From assembly GCA_021773135.1 (NCBI GenBank), contig JAJFKP010000014.1, positions 1-52,519 on the forward strand: 52,519 bases of DNA. The letters run 5' to 3'. The notes below the pieces were generated by a model. It was not told the DNA's origin. It made no database searches and saw nothing but the letters and a program-made list of their open reading frames with translations. A program made the translations under genes and the position numbers. Positions 1-9,008 of this stretch are shown in pieces (position 1 is the first letter of the stretch; every line of letters starts with the position of its first letter). Source of the stretch: Woeseiaceae bacterium (GTDB taxonomy: Bacteria; Pseudomonadota; Gammaproteobacteria; Steroidobacterales; Woeseiaceae).

Positions 1-110
1 TTGGGGACGCTCGAAGAGCGCCCGCAGGGACAGCGGCAGGATGCCGCTGGTCCATCCCGTCCACTCCGCCACAAAAAATGCCGGGTCCCGGAAGGGGCCT
101 GGTTTTTTTT
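1..110. repeat. Partial first unit of the left-edge repeat array
   Basis: Bases 17-42 (gcgcccgcaggga, then cagcggcaggat) match the internal segment of the two full repeat units that follow, so this is the 3' part of an older unit whose left end lies outside the window. It holds a small hairpin CGCTC-gaa-GAGCG near base 10 and a perfect hairpin AGCGGC-aggat-GCCGCT at 32-48. It ends in the terminator at 81-110. Open frames crossing this stretch have no recognisable protein and are not called. Confidence 0.55.
81..110 (+). terminator. Strong intrinsic terminator
   Basis: Bases 81-89 pair with 94-102 to give a 9-bp stem (two G-T pairs) closed by a GGAA tetraloop, followed by eight T residues (103-110). 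An A-tract at 73-78 lies on the other side, so it may also work leftward. No gene to its left is visible; whatever it terminates starts before base 1. A non-coding RNA is possible because the stretch just before it is hairpin-rich and non-coding. Confidence 0.7.
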
Positions 111-355
111 GTCTCCGAACGTTGATCATTCGAACCCGCGACAAATCGGCAGGATTGCCGATTTGGACGCTGGCGGGAACCGACAGCGCCCGCAGGGCGA
201 GCTGCAGGATTGCTGCGAGTCAACCGGGTCAGGCCCCGATTGGTTGCGGTTGGTGACTACACTGCTTTGCCGTAATTCTTTACTAAAGATCAATCCGCAT
301 GGGGCGTTCGCCTTGCTCCTCGCTCCGCAGGCGGATTGGGGGCCCGGTTTTTTTT
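111..355. repeat. Tandem repeat unit 1 (245 bp)
   Basis: First full copy of a unit that starts gtctccgaacgttgatcatt and ends in a T8 run. It is almost identical to the next copy: between 111-341 and 356-585 only about five single-base differences are seen. Inside are a palindrome AAATCGGCA-ggat-TGCCGATTT (143-164), a degraded AGGAT hairpin near 205, and an inverted repeat CAATCCGC (291-298) / GCGGATTG (331-338). No protein is supported. Near-identity points to recent duplication; function is unknown. Confidence 0.85.
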
Positions 356-585
356 GTCTCCGAACGTTGATCATTCGCACCCGCGACAAATCGGCAGGAT
401 TGCCGATTTGGACGCTGGCGGGAACCGACAGCGCCCGCAGGGCGAGCTGCAGGATTGCTGCGAGTCAACCGGGTCAGGCCCCGATTGGTTGCGTTGGTGA
501 CTACACTGCTTTGCCGTGATTCTTTACTGAAGATCAATCCGCACGGGGCGTTCGCCTTGCTCCTCGCTCCGCAGGCGGATTGGGG
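356..585. repeat. Tandem repeat unit 2
   Basis: Second near-identical copy, offset by 245 bp from unit 1 (one base is missing in a gcggttgg/gcgttgg stretch). It carries the same palindrome (388-409) and the same CAATCCGC (535-542) / GCGGATTG (575-582) inverted repeat. It lacks the gcccgg-T8 tail that ends unit 1 and runs directly into the diverged third unit. Confidence 0.85.
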
Positions 586-730
586 ACGAGCTGCAGGGAT
601 GCAGCGGGTCAAGCGGGTCAGGTGTTGATTTTGATCATGGTAAGTGACTACGTCGCCTTGCCTGGATTCATGACTAAAGATCGATCCGCACCGTGCTTTT
701 ACCGTGCTCTCAGCTCCGCAGGCGGATTGC
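586..730. repeat. Diverged third repeat unit
   Basis: This segment aligns with the second half of units 1 and 2: an AGCTGCAGG start, gtgactac, ctaaagatc-atccgca, then ctccgcaggcggattg. It is clearly older or less conserved. It has a hairpin GCTGC-agggat-GCAGC (590-605), whose paired bases differ from the equivalent stem at 32-48 in a compensating way. The end inverted repeat is kept with one mismatch (682-689 / 722-729). Confidence 0.65.
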
Positions 731-894
731 GGGCGTCCGAAGGGGCCATTCCCGCTTGGCCTGTGCCAGCCACTTGAGTATCATGCACGCCACAATTTCG
801 TTGTTCACAACAACTTACGACCAATTCGGACGAACCTACCGTGGGCCTGGCAGTCCATAGGTTGAGCCCTTAAATTCCATCCAGATGAGCTCTT
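731..894. other. Leader region before ppiD
   Basis: No coding potential is convincing here. The stretch is less GC-rich than the repeats and must hold the ppiD promoter if that gene is not read from upstream. I could not pick out a clear -35/-10 pair or a strong ribosome site before the ATG at 895. Confidence 0.4.
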
Positions 895-2793
895 ATGCTG
901 CAACATATTCGTGAACGATTTACCGGTGTTTTCGCCATCGTCTTACTCGGCATGCTTGGCGTGTCATTCGTGTTTTTTGGTATTGGCAACTTTACTTTCC
1001 TGAGCGGTGACTACGCAGCGAAAGTCGAAGACGTAGAGATATCTCTTTTTCAGCTTGAATCCGCATATCAGAACCAGCTGTTAAATTACTCGGACTACGG
1101 AAATATTCCGCCAGAGCTGCGCCAAACCCTGAAGGTCAACACGCTGGAAAGAATGATTCGCGAGACACTCGTGGACGTGCATGTTGCCGAACAGGGTTAC
1201 CGGGTAAGCGATGAACAGGTCGCACAGATCATTCAAAGTGCACCTCAGTTCCAGGAAAACGGTGAGTTTAATCGCGATCTCTATTACGCATGGCTTGATC
1301 AAACCGTGCAGGATCCGCGAAACTTCGAGGCGCAGCAGCGACGCGCCTATCGCACCAGCCAGCTGCAGCGTGGCATTGGCGCCACGGCGTTTGTGACGCC
1401 AACCGAATATCGCCGTTACCTGAATCTGTTCGCCGAAAAGCGGCAGGCGTCTGTTGCCGTTTTTGATATCGCCGCGCTCGCCGACACGATCGTCGTACGG
1501 GATGAGGATATTCAGGCGTACTACGACGACCGGCCTGACGATTTTCGTGCACCGGAGTCTGCGGATTTCGAATACATCGAGATCAATCGGGTCGAGCTCG
1601 CTGAAAATATTGAAATTGCCGACGACGTACTGCAGCAATATTACGAAGAGAATTCTGGCCGCTTCCTGCAGGATGAGCAGCGGCAGGCACGGCATATATT
1701 GTTAACCGTGGAAGATGGCGAGGCAGAGGCAGAGCAGCAGGCAATTGCCTTAACGGCCCGTGTGCAGGCCGGTGAACCGTTTGAAGATCTCGCGCGCCAG
1801 TATTCGAAAGATGGCGGCACCGCAAATAATGGCGGTGACCTTGGCACAGTTCTGCAGTCGCAGATGCCGGGAGCATTGGGTGATGCCATTTTCTCCATGC
1901 AGCAGGGCGACGTGCTGGGCCCGGTCAGGACTGACTTTGGCTTCCACGTTGTCCGCCTGGATCAAATAATCGCCGGCGGCGCATTGCCATTGGATCAGGT
2001 CCGCAACGAACTGCTAACCGAGTTACGTGCAGACGGCGTTGAGGGCCAGGCGCGCGCGCTCGAGCGGCAATTGTCCGACGCACTATTCGACGCTACTGAG
2101 CTGCAGTCGGTTGCGACAGAAGCCGGACTGGAAGTCAAAAAGGTGACTACTTTTACACGGAGCGGCGGCGAACCGTTCGGTGCCAACCAGGCCGTCATCG
2201 ACGCCGTTTTCGATCAGCAGGTCCTGACCGGTGGACAAATCAGTGATCTGATTGAGGTGGATGCGGATCGATCCATCATGCTACGTGTCGTTGCATACAA
2301 CGAGGCGGCACGCCGCCCGCTGGAAGAAGTGCGCGACAGTATCGTGTTTTCGCTGCAATCGCAGCGCGCCGTCAATATTATTGAAGATCGTTCGCGCCGG
2401 CTACGAGAGGCACTTGAGGAGGGTCGGGATTTCGAAGAAATGGCGAACGAACTCGAAGCCACCTACACGCCGAACCTGGTCCTCGGACGCACCGGCGAAG
2501 ATCTCGATGGTGCCATTCTGGACGAGATTTTCCGTGCCAAGAAACCTTCTCCGGGTCATGCACGGCTGGGTAGTACGGTCACGACGACCGGGGACTACGC
2601 CGTGTTCATGGTGCACGGAGTCATCCCGGGTCGCCCCGAGACCATTCCGCTTGCGGAGCGGGATCAGCGCAAGGAAGAACTACAGAATGCTGCCGGCGCA
2701 TCCGACTACATTGCATTTGTGAACGAATTGACGCGCAAGGCCAGCATTGAGAGAAACGAGGATGCGCTGGCCGAGCCGGATTTCTTGCAATAA
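895..2793 (+). CDS. ppiD: Peptidyl-prolyl isomerase/chaperone PpiD
   Basis: A 632-residue inner-membrane-anchored periplasmic folding factor. The N-terminus starts MLQHIRERFTG and is followed by one membrane segment (about residues 12-33), the usual PpiD topology of a short cytoplasmic tail, one helix and a large periplasmic part. Residues ~40-250 are a SurA/PpiD-like chaperone region. A parvulin-type rotamase domain lies at ~262-358 (starts ARHILL, ends FGFHVVRLD). The C-terminal ~250 residues continue the PpiD fold. Length matches E. coli PpiD (623 residues). In many gammaproteobacteria ppiD follows lon and hupB; these, if present, lie left of the window. Whether the parvulin domain is active cannot be told; many PpiD proteins act as chaperones only. 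Confidence 0.95.
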   Translation: MLQHIRERFTGVFAIVLLGMLGVSFVFFGIGNFTFLSGDYAAKVEDVEISLFQLESAYQNQLLNYSDYGNIPPELRQTLKVNTLERMIRETLVDVHVAEQGYRVSDEQVAQIIQSAPQFQENGEFNRDLYYAWLDQTVQDPRNFEAQQRRAYRTSQLQRGIGATAFVTPTEYRRYLNLFAEKRQASVAVFDIAALADTIVVRDEDIQAYYDDRPDDFRAPESADFEYIEINRVELAENIEIADDVLQQYYEENSGRFLQDEQRQARHILLTVEDGEAEAEQQAIALTARVQAGEPFEDLARQYSKDGGTANNGGDLGTVLQSQMPGALGDAIFSMQQGDVLGPVRTDFGFHVVRLDQIIAGGALPLDQVRNELLTELRADGVEGQARALERQLSDALFDATELQSVATEAGLEVKKVTTFTRSGGEPFGANQAVIDAVFDQQVLTGGQISDLIEVDADRSIMLRVVAYNEAARRPLEEVRDSIVFSLQSQRAVNIIEDRSRRLREALEEGRDFEEMANELEATYTPNLVLGRTGEDLDGAILDEIFRAKKPSPGHARLGSTVTTTGDYAVFMVHGVIPGRPETIPLAERDQRKEELQNAAGASDYIAFVNELTRKASIERNEDALAEPDFLQ

Positions 2794-2889
2794 CAAACGT
2801 ATGATGGAATTCGTCGGCCAGGTCAGGCGGCAGCTATCAGCAGCAGGTTCTGAATACTAAAAACACGACGGCAGCGGCGGGAGTGATCG

Positions 2890-4200
2890 ATGCGAAAACT
2901 GGAGCTTCACTGGCAAATATTGATCGCTATTCTTTTAGCCGCTATTGCAGGTCGTGCGGTTAATTCAGCAATCGCCTCCGGCATTGAAGATCCAGCATTC
3001 CTCGGCATCAGTTTCATTGGGTTTTTTGACTACATTGGCTCGATGTTTCTGAACGCATTGAAAATGATCATCGTGCCGTTGATCTTTTCTTCGATTGTCA
3101 TCGGTGTTGCCGGAATAGGATCAGGCGGAAACCTTGGTGCGCTGGGCGGCAGGACACTTCTGTTTTACGTCGTTACGACCCTTGCGGCAACATGCATCGG
3201 TTTGCTACTCATCAATTTGATCGGGCCCGGGTATGTGGACGGCGTGCCGGCCGGAGACATGCTGGCACTGGATTCGAGCGGCGCCGAAATCGCAGCCGTG
3301 GCTGAAGGGCGTGGTCCTGGCGATGTGGCAAAAGTATTCCATAGCATGGTTCCGCCAAACATCATCGAGGCTGCAGCGAACGGCCAGATGCTGGGCATCA
3401 TCTTCTTCGCAATCCTCTTCGGCTATTTCATGACGCACCTTACTCATGAGCTTGCCGAACCATTATTCAAATTCTGGGACGGCGTTTTCCACGTCATGAT
3501 GCGCATGACCGAGTGGATCATGATGTTTGCTCCGATCGGCGTCTTCGGTCTCGTTGCAAAAGTGGTTGCGGAAGCGGGATTTTCTGCGGTAGGGCCGCTG
3601 GCGGTCTTTGCAGCGACGGTCATCCTCGCGCTGCTGATTCACATCGCCGTCGTCATGCCGTTGTTTCTCCGTTTCGTCGGCAAGGTTCACCCATACAAGA
3701 TGTTCCCGGCAATGGCACCCGCAATGTTGACTGCATTTTCAACTGCGTCGTCTTCGGCGACCCTGCCGATAACCATGGAGCGTGTCGAAGAGCATGTTGG
3801 CGTCTCGAACAAGATTTCGAGTTTTGTCTTGCCGCTGGGCGCCACGGTCAATATGAACGGCACTGCGCTTTACGAATGCGCCGCCGCGATGTTCCTCGCG
3901 CAGGCTTATGGATTGGACCTGACGCTCGGAGTGCAGTTCTCCATCGTCTTCATTGCACTTCTGACGTCTGTCGGCGTTGCCGGAGTGCCGTCAGCGTCGC
4001 TGGTTGCTATCGCCATTATCCTGGGCGCAGTAGGGCTGCCGGTAGAGGCGATCGGTGTGCTGCTCGTATTTGACCGGCTGCTGGATATGGCGCGCACTGC
4101 CGTCAATATTTTCGGCGATGCGTGCGCCGCAGTCATCGTCGCACGGCTGGACGGTGAAAAGACAAATATCGACATCGACGACGGTCGTCGTCGCGAATAA
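2890..4200 (+). CDS. Dicarboxylate/amino acid:cation symporter (DAACS/GltP-DctA family)
   Basis: A 436-residue membrane transporter that couples uptake of an acidic amino acid or C4-dicarboxylate to Na+ or H+. Family hallmarks are clear: the serine-rich re-entrant loop motif STASSSATLP (284-293) and the substrate/cation motif NMNGT (321-325), followed by the last hydrophobic segments. About eight hydrophobic helices are visible. The ATG at 2890 follows a purine-rich GGGAGTG ribosome site. It starts 96 bases after ppiD and could be transcribed with it. Substrate cannot be assigned: the sequence distinguishes the family, not glutamate from succinate. Confidence 0.92.
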   Translation: MRKLELHWQILIAILLAAIAGRAVNSAIASGIEDPAFLGISFIGFFDYIGSMFLNALKMIIVPLIFSSIVIGVAGIGSGGNLGALGGRTLLFYVVTTLAATCIGLLLINLIGPGYVDGVPAGDMLALDSSGAEIAAVAEGRGPGDVAKVFHSMVPPNIIEAAANGQMLGIIFFAILFGYFMTHLTHELAEPLFKFWDGVFHVMMRMTEWIMMFAPIGVFGLVAKVVAEAGFSAVGPLAVFAATVILALLIHIAVVMPLFLRFVGKVHPYKMFPAMAPAMLTAFSTASSSATLPITMERVEEHVGVSNKISSFVLPLGATVNMNGTALYECAAAMFLAQAYGLDLTLGVQFSIVFIALLTSVGVAGVPSASLVAIAIILGAVGLPVEAIGVLLVFDRLLDMARTAVNIFGDACAAVIVARLDGEKTNIDIDDGRRRE

Positions 4201-4252
4201 GGTAGGCTTTGATCGCAGCTAGAGCCGCGACATAAACAAATCTTAATTTGCG

Positions 4253-4270
4253 CTATAGATCAATTTGCAC
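4253..4270. repeat. Divergent copy of the CTAAAGATCAATCCGCA element
   Basis: The stretch gcgctatagatcaatttgcacc matches gcgctaaagatcaatccgcacc at 10486-10507 with three differences. It is in the 3' region after the symporter gene. The partner arm GCGGATTG found in the other copies is absent here. Confidence 0.4.
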
Positions 4271-4293
4271 CGACCTGAATCTTGATACTTGCT

Positions 4294-4310
4294 CCCCAGG
4301 CAACCTGGGG
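4294..4310. terminator. Hairpin between convergent genes
   Basis: A perfect 7-bp palindrome CCCCAGG-caa-CCTGGGG lies between the end of the symporter gene and the end of fabI, which converge. There is no T-run on either side, so it is at best a weak terminator or an mRNA-end stabiliser. Confidence 0.35.
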
Positions 4311-4317
4311 ATGCGAT

Positions 4318-5112
4318 CTAGTCCTCGTCGAATACCATGCCCATAATATTGGAACCCGCATCTACAAAGGTCGTTTCCCCGGTGATGCCGCTGGCAAGAT
4401 CAGAGCAAAGGAACGCCGCCGTATTGCCGATTTCCTCGATGGTCACCGTGCGCCTAAGTGGCGACGACTTCTCTGCATAGCTAAGCATCTTGCGGAATCC
4501 ACCAATTCCCGCAGCGGCAAGCGTTTTGACGGCACCCGCTGAAATAGCGTTGACCCGTATCCCCTGTGGTCCCAGATCGGCTGCAAGAAACCGTACGCAA
4601 GACTCAAGGCTTGCCTTGGCAAGTCCCATGACGTTGTAGTTCGGTACGACCCGCGTCGCCGCGTTGTAGGTGAGCGCAAGGATCGCACCTTTGTTGCCCT
4701 GCATCATTGGCAGTGCCGCTTTGGCCAGAGCAGCCAGGCTATAGCTCGAAATGTCGTGCGAAATACGGAACCCTTCCCTTGTAACCGCCTCCGTGAAACC
4801 GCCTTCAAGCTGTTCGCGTGGCGCAAAGCCAACTGAGTGCACAAGCACGTCCAGACCGTCCCACCTTTTTGCTAAGCCGGAAAAAACAGCATCAATTTCC
4901 TCGTCGCTTGCAACATCGCAGGGGAACAGCAGGTCGGTGTCCTGACCCAGGCGCGTGGCGAGCTTCTCGACCCGTCCTCTGAGTTTGTCATTTTGATAGG
5001 TGAAAGCTAAATCTGCGCCTTCGCGCGCGAATGCTTCCGCGATCCCAGTTGCAATCGATCGATCACTTGCAACGCCAACGATCAGCGCGCGCTTTCCGGC
5101 CATGAAGCCCAT
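4318..5112 (-). CDS. fabI: Enoyl-[acyl-carrier-protein] reductase (NADH), FabI
   Basis: A 264-residue enzyme for the last reduction in each round of type II fatty-acid elongation. It is a divergent short-chain dehydrogenase. The cofactor loop reads [13 protein letters not shown] (13-25), the FabI-type replacement for the glycine-rich motif. Active-site residues are Tyr149 and the Tyr159-x6-Lys166 pair, within [12 protein letters not shown]. The later block [13 protein letters not shown] is also FabI-specific. An AAGGGG ribosome site precedes the start; Met4 is a second possible start. It lies 75 bases downstream of mltD on the same strand. Confidence 0.96.
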   Translation of the reverse strand: MGFMAGKRALIVGVASDRSIATGIAEAFAREGADLAFTYQNDKLRGRVEKLATRLGQDTDLLFPCDVASDEEIDAVFSGLAKRWDGLDVLVHSVGFAPREQLEGGFTEAVTREGFRISHDISSYSLAALAKAALPMMQGNKGAILALTYNAATRVVPNYNVMGLAKASLESCVRFLAADLGPQGIRVNAISAGAVKTLAAAGIGGFRKMLSYAEKSSPLRRTVTIEEIGNTAAFLCSDLASGITGETTFVDAGSNIMGMVFDED

Positions 5113-5187
5113 GGATGTTTCCCCTTCATTTTAATAGTCATGTTGCAGGAACGGCCTTGGCCGCGATCGGGTCTTTGCCCGACTATT

Positions 5188-6831
5188 TCAACTGGACTGC
5201 GCCGTGACGTCGACGTACATGGTCAACTTTTGTCCTGGGCGCAGTATTTTATTTTTATCGATATTGTTCCATCGTACAAGATCATTCACCTTGATTCGAA
5301 ACCGATTCGCAATCAGGTAAAGTGAATCGCCATTGCGTACCGTGTAATTTAGTTTGCGGGTCAAGCCGTTGCCGTCGGTAGCGCTCGTCGGAACGAAATC
5401 ATTCGTCCAGACGACCAGTTTCTGGCCAATTGCGAGCGTGTCGCGGGGCGCTGTGCCATTCCATGCGGCGAGACTATTGATGTTGACGTGGTAGCGCCGA
5501 CTGATGGTCCAGAAACTTTCACCGGATGCCACGATGTGTTCGATGCGATTGCCTTTCCTGACCGTATTCTGCTTCTTTTCTCGCCTCCCCTCAGCGCTTA
5601 AATTGTATTGATCTAGTGGCCTGGTTGATACAGGAATCATCAGGTGGGCTCCGGCGCGGATTGAGTTTCCTTTCAGGTTGTTGGCGGTCCGGATAGTGGC
5701 AATCGTCGTATTGTAGCGTTCTGCAATCTGCGAGATTGCCTCTCCGTTTTTGATTTTGTGCCGTTTCCAGCGTATGCGTTCCTGCACCGGCACGGCGGCG
5801 AGCGCATTCTCGAATTCATCCGCGACATCGATGGGCAAGATCAGGCGATGCGGGCCGGCCGGGTCGGTCGACCAGCGATTATTGCCCGCGTTATAGGCAT
5901 ACAGCGTGTCGAGTTCAATGCCGGCAAGTTCTGCAGCCAGCGCAAGGTCAACCTGGCTGCCAATATCTGCGACCACAAACTGCGGTTCGTCGATAAGATC
6001 TGGTAGTTCCAGATCGTACTTTTCGGGATGCCTGACAAGTTCAACCAGTGCCATGAGTCGCGGCACGTAGGCACTGGTCTCCCGCGATAGCGAGAGGCTC
6101 CAGAAATCAGTTGGTTTCGACCGGGCCCGGTTGCGTTTTACTGCCTTGAGCACGTTGCCTTCGCCGGAGTTATAAGAGGCGATAGCCAGCGGCCAGTCGC
6201 CATCCATCAGGTCGTGCAAATAGGCCAGATATTCGAGCGCACCTTTGGTTGAATCCACCGCATCGCGTCGGCCGTCGTACCACCAATTCTGGCGAATGCC
6301 GAACCGTCGCCCGGTTCCGGGAATGATTTGCCACAGCCCCGCGGCGCGGCCGTGTGAATAGGCGAACGGATCAAATGCACTTTCTACGACGGGCAAAAGC
6401 GCGAGTTCGAACGGCAGCTTGCGTGCTTCCAGCTCATCAATGATGAACGGCAGATAGCGCTGAGCCCGGTTGAAAACGCGATTGAGATAAGCGGGGTTTT
6501 TGGTGAACCAGTTCAGTTCAGCCTGCACACGATCATTCAAGACCGGGTCAAGGGAGAAATTGCGCCGCAGGATGGCGAACAAATCGTTGCTCGGCTCAGG
6601 CGCGACGGAAACCTCCGCCGCCAGTTCATCCAGCTCCAGCCAGACATGATCCCGCTGCTCGGCGTACGCGTCGTTAGTGACGCCGGTGCCTGTGGGCAGC
6701 GTCTGATGTTGATCGTGGATTTGCAGCTGCGCGATGGCCTGCGAATGCAAGGCGAACAACGATGAAAGGCCAAGAATTGCTACCCTTCGGCGCCAAATTC
6801 TCGACAATATTCTCGGTTTTTGAGCGGACAT
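5188..6831 (-). CDS. mltD: Membrane-bound lytic murein transglycosylase D-like protein with three LysM domains
   Basis: A 547-residue periplasmic enzyme that cleaves peptidoglycan glycan strands to 1,6-anhydro ends. An N-terminal hydrophobic segment (~16-35) acts as a signal; no lipobox cysteine is visible, so it may not be a lipoprotein. The SLT domain spans ~125-265, with catalytic Glu150 in the LLPVVESAF motif, then GLWQIIPGTGRRFG and IASYNSGEGNV. Three LysM peptidoglycan-binding repeats follow at ~357-400, 431-475 and 495-540; E. coli MltD has two. Its start overlaps the antisense leader of the divergent methyltransferase gene. Confidence 0.94.
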   Translation of the reverse strand: MSAQKPRILSRIWRRRVAILGLSSLFALHSQAIAQLQIHDQHQTLPTGTGVTNDAYAEQRDHVWLELDELAAEVSVAPEPSNDLFAILRRNFSLDPVLNDRVQAELNWFTKNPAYLNRVFNRAQRYLPFIIDELEARKLPFELALLPVVESAFDPFAYSHGRAAGLWQIIPGTGRRFGIRQNWWYDGRRDAVDSTKGALEYLAYLHDLMDGDWPLAIASYNSGEGNVLKAVKRNRARSKPTDFWSLSLSRETSAYVPRLMALVELVRHPEKYDLELPDLIDEPQFVVADIGSQVDLALAAELAGIELDTLYAYNAGNNRWSTDPAGPHRLILPIDVADEFENALAAVPVQERIRWKRHKIKNGEAISQIAERYNTTIATIRTANNLKGNSIRAGAHLMIPVSTRPLDQYNLSAEGRREKKQNTVRKGNRIEHIVASGESFWTISRRYHVNINSLAAWNGTAPRDTLAIGQKLVVWTNDFVPTSATDGNGLTRKLNYTVRNGDSLYLIANRFRIKVNDLVRWNNIDKNKILRPGQKLTMYVDVTAQSS

Positions 6832-6924
6832 CCAGCTATCCTACGGACGAGGCAGCAGCATGCAAGTACGAGCATCACAGCAATTAATTTCGCCTCAGAA
6901 GTGCGTTCCACCAGGACCTCGACT

Positions 6925-7704
6925 ATGGCTGGCAAAGACCGGGAAATCGACGAATTACAGCAGCTGACAGGCAGTTGGCTGCAGACGCCGCTGGGACAGG
7001 CCCTGATGCAGCAGGAGGCGCGCCTGATTGAAGGGGTCCTCGATGGGATTTTTGGTGAGCAATGTCTGCAGCTGGGTATGTGGGGTGAGGCGGGGACGTT
7101 CACCCGTTTCGCCAGGACCCAGCGCGCAACGTGTATTGCCGATCAGCACGGGCCGGCGGACGGATTGCCAGGCGCTGTCGGTCACATGCATCGCCTGCCC
7201 GTCGCCAGTGATTCAGTGGACGTCGTGCTGCTGCCGCACACGCTGGATTACTCGGATGACCGCTCCCACGCGATTCTGCGAGAGGCCGATCGCGTATTGA
7301 CGCCGCATGGGCACGTCGTAATCCTGGGTTTCAAGCCCGGCGGGCTATGGGGCCTGCGACGTCTTGTGCCGGGTGCCGGCATGCCGCCGGGCGAAATGCA
7401 TCCCATATCCGATAGGCGACTCTCCGACTGGCTGCAGCTACTCGACATGCGAATCCTGAGCGTTACACGCTACTTCTTTCGCTGGCCGTTGCCTGGCAAA
7501 AAGCGGCAGAACTCGGTCGTATGGGAGGAGCGCGGGCGACGCTTCTGGCCGGAACTCGCAGCTTGCTATATGCTCACTGCCCAGAAACGGGTTGTCACGT
7601 TGACGCCCATCAGGAAGCCGTGGCTCAGTCGACCAAAGGTGGTCAGCGGCATTGTTGAACCAACGACCCGGGTTTCCCGAATTCGCTTTGACCGAAATAA
7701 TTGA
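6925..7704 (+). CDS. YafS-like class I SAM-dependent methyltransferase
   Basis: A ~259-residue methyltransferase-fold protein. The SAM-binding motif I is degenerate ([11 protein letters not shown] in place of a normal GxGxG). The later motifs [10 protein letters not shown] and [16 protein letters not shown] match the YafS group found beside rnhA in gammaproteobacteria. Substrate is unknown. An upstream in-frame ATG at 6820 would add 35 residues without family similarity and would run inside the divergent mltD start, so the ATG at 6925 after AGGAC is preferred. In E. coli gloB sits between mltD and yafS; it is missing here. The 3' end overlaps rnhA. Confidence 0.85.
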   Translation: MAGKDREIDELQQLTGSWLQTPLGQALMQQEARLIEGVLDGIFGEQCLQLGMWGEAGTFTRFARTQRATCIADQHGPADGLPGAVGHMHRLPVASDSVDVVLLPHTLDYSDDRSHAILREADRVLTPHGHVVILGFKPGGLWGLRRLVPGAGMPPGEMHPISDRRLSDWLQLLDMRILSVTRYFFRWPLPGKKRQNSVVWEERGRRFWPELAACYMLTAQKRVVTLTPIRKPWLSRPKVVSGIVEPTTRVSRIRFDRNN

Positions 7705-8134
7705 GATCTACACCGACGGCGCTTGTCGTGGTAATCCAGGGCCCGGGGGATGGGGCGCGCTGCTCATTTCGGGCAAGCGTCGCAAGACCCTGCATGGCGG
7801 CGCGTCGGAGACCACCAACAACCGCATGGAGCTGACGGCTGCGATCGAGGCGCTCAACGCGCTGCAAGGGCCGCGCCAGGTATTGCTGCATACTGACTCC
7901 AAATACGTCATGGATGGCATCACCAGCTGGATGCTGAACTGGAAGAAACGCGGCTGGAAGACAGCCGCGAGGAAGCCTGTGAAAAACCAGGATCTGTGGC
8001 AGCAACTGGACCAGGCAATTGGCCGCCATGACATTGAATGGCGCTGGGTGCGCGGCCATACGGGCGTGCCTGGAAATGAGGAAGCCGATGCGCTTGCAAA
8101 TCGCGGCATCGACGAACTGAGCCTGGGCCAATAG
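7688..8134 (+). CDS. rnhA: Ribonuclease HI
   Basis: A 148-residue enzyme that cuts the RNA strand of RNA:DNA hybrids, for example at R-loops and Okazaki primers. The catalytic DEDD residues fall at the same numbers as in the E. coli enzyme when translation starts at the TTG at 7688: Asp10, Glu48, Asp70 and Asp134. His124 in the RGHTG motif is also present. An earlier TTG at 7652 has a better ribosome site (AAGGTGG about 10 bases upstream) and would add 12 residues, so the exact start is uncertain. It overlaps the end of the methyltransferase gene and is followed after 15 bases by dnaQ, indicating co-transcription. Confidence 0.95.
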   Translation: MTEIIEIYTDGACRGNPGPGGWGALLISGKRRKTLHGGASETTNNRMELTAAIEALNALQGPRQVLLHTDSKYVMDGITSWMLNWKKRGWKTAARKPVKNQDLWQQLDQAIGRHDIEWRWVRGHTGVPGNEEADALANRGIDELSLGQ

Positions 8135-8149
8135 CTGGCGACGAACACG

Positions 8150-8854
8150 ATGCGACAAATTGTCCTCGACACCGAAACTACAGGCCTCTCGACAGCGCAA
8201 GGTCATCGCGTCATCGAAATCGGCTGCGTTGAATTGGTCAATCGTCGCCTTACGGGGCGCGAGTACCACCGCTTTCTGAACCCCGATCGTGATATCGATG
8301 AGGGCGCCGAGCGCGTGCATGGCATCAGCCGTGCCGATCTCGAAGGCGAGCCGCGATTTCCCGAGATCGTCGAAGAATTGCTTGAGTTTCTAAAAGGCAG
8401 TGAACTGGTAATCCACAACGCTGAATTTGATGTCGGTTTCCTGGAGCACGAATTGCAGCTGATGCAGCACCCGCAACCGGCATTGACTGACCACGCTATG
8501 GTGCTGGACACGCTGTCGCTCGCGCGTGAAATGCACCCGGGACAGCGCAACAGCCTCGACGCGCTCTGCAAGCGCTACCAGGTGGATGCATCCAAACGCG
8601 ATGTCCACGGCGCCTTGATCGACGCTGACTTGCTGGCACGCGTCTACCTGGCCATGACGGGCGGGCAGGCGGCGTTGTTGTTGGATGATGATGAGGGAAT
8701 TGATGTCGGGGTTGGTGAGGAGGTCATGGTTCGGCCGCGTCGCAAAGATCTGAAGCTGGTCATCGTCAAGGCCACCGACGCCGAAGCGGCAGCTCACGAG
8801 GCGTTACTCGACCGGATGCACAAAGACGGCCCATGCTTGTTTCGTGGTCAGTGA
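8150..8854 (+). CDS. dnaQ: DNA polymerase III epsilon subunit (3'-5' proofreading exonuclease)
   Basis: A 234-residue proofreading subunit. The DEDDh exonuclease residues are visible: Asp7 and Glu9 in LDTETTGL, Asp94 in HNAEFDVGFL, His153 and Asp158 in DVHGALIDADLLA. Residues 1-~170 form the nuclease; the remaining ~60 residues include an acidic linker and the part expected to contact the polymerase alpha subunit. Length is close to the E. coli protein (243). The rnhA-dnaQ order is conserved in gammaproteobacteria, though here they are in tandem rather than divergent as in E. coli. Confidence 0.96.
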   Translation: MRQIVLDTETTGLSTAQGHRVIEIGCVELVNRRLTGREYHRFLNPDRDIDEGAERVHGISRADLEGEPRFPEIVEELLEFLKGSELVIHNAEFDVGFLEHELQLMQHPQPALTDHAMVLDTLSLAREMHPGQRNSLDALCKRYQVDASKRDVHGALIDADLLARVYLAMTGGQAALLLDDDEGIDVGVGEEVMVRPRRKDLKLVIVKATDAEAAAHEALLDRMHKDGPCLFRGQ

Positions 8855-9008
8855 GGCGGGCCGATAAGCAGGTGGCAATGGATGGCAAGTGCGCCAGCCG
8901 ATGATATATTGCCTGCAAAACAATGGGGGGATAGGCGACAGCTGCGAGTTTTGCGCCTAATTTTTTCCTGAAATTCATGGCCTTATATATAAAAGCGAGA
9001 ATTGAGCT

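Noticed and set aside
1-73. tRNA-like 3' end (tccactccgcca before the terminator)
   Set aside because: The bases do not fold into a T-arm of the right size and no TTCRA loop is present. The same stretch aligns with the repeat units.
1-519. Open frame of 172 codons across the left edge
   Set aside because: It runs through two copies of a 245-bp repeat (not a multiple of three), so the repeated DNA is read in different frames. No recognisable protein or ribosome site.
1081-1695. Reverse-strand open frame of 204 codons
   Set aside because: Antisense to ppiD with no domain pattern.
7643-8320. Reverse-strand open frame of 225 codons
   Set aside because: It is antisense to rnhA and dnaQ, both with intact active sites.
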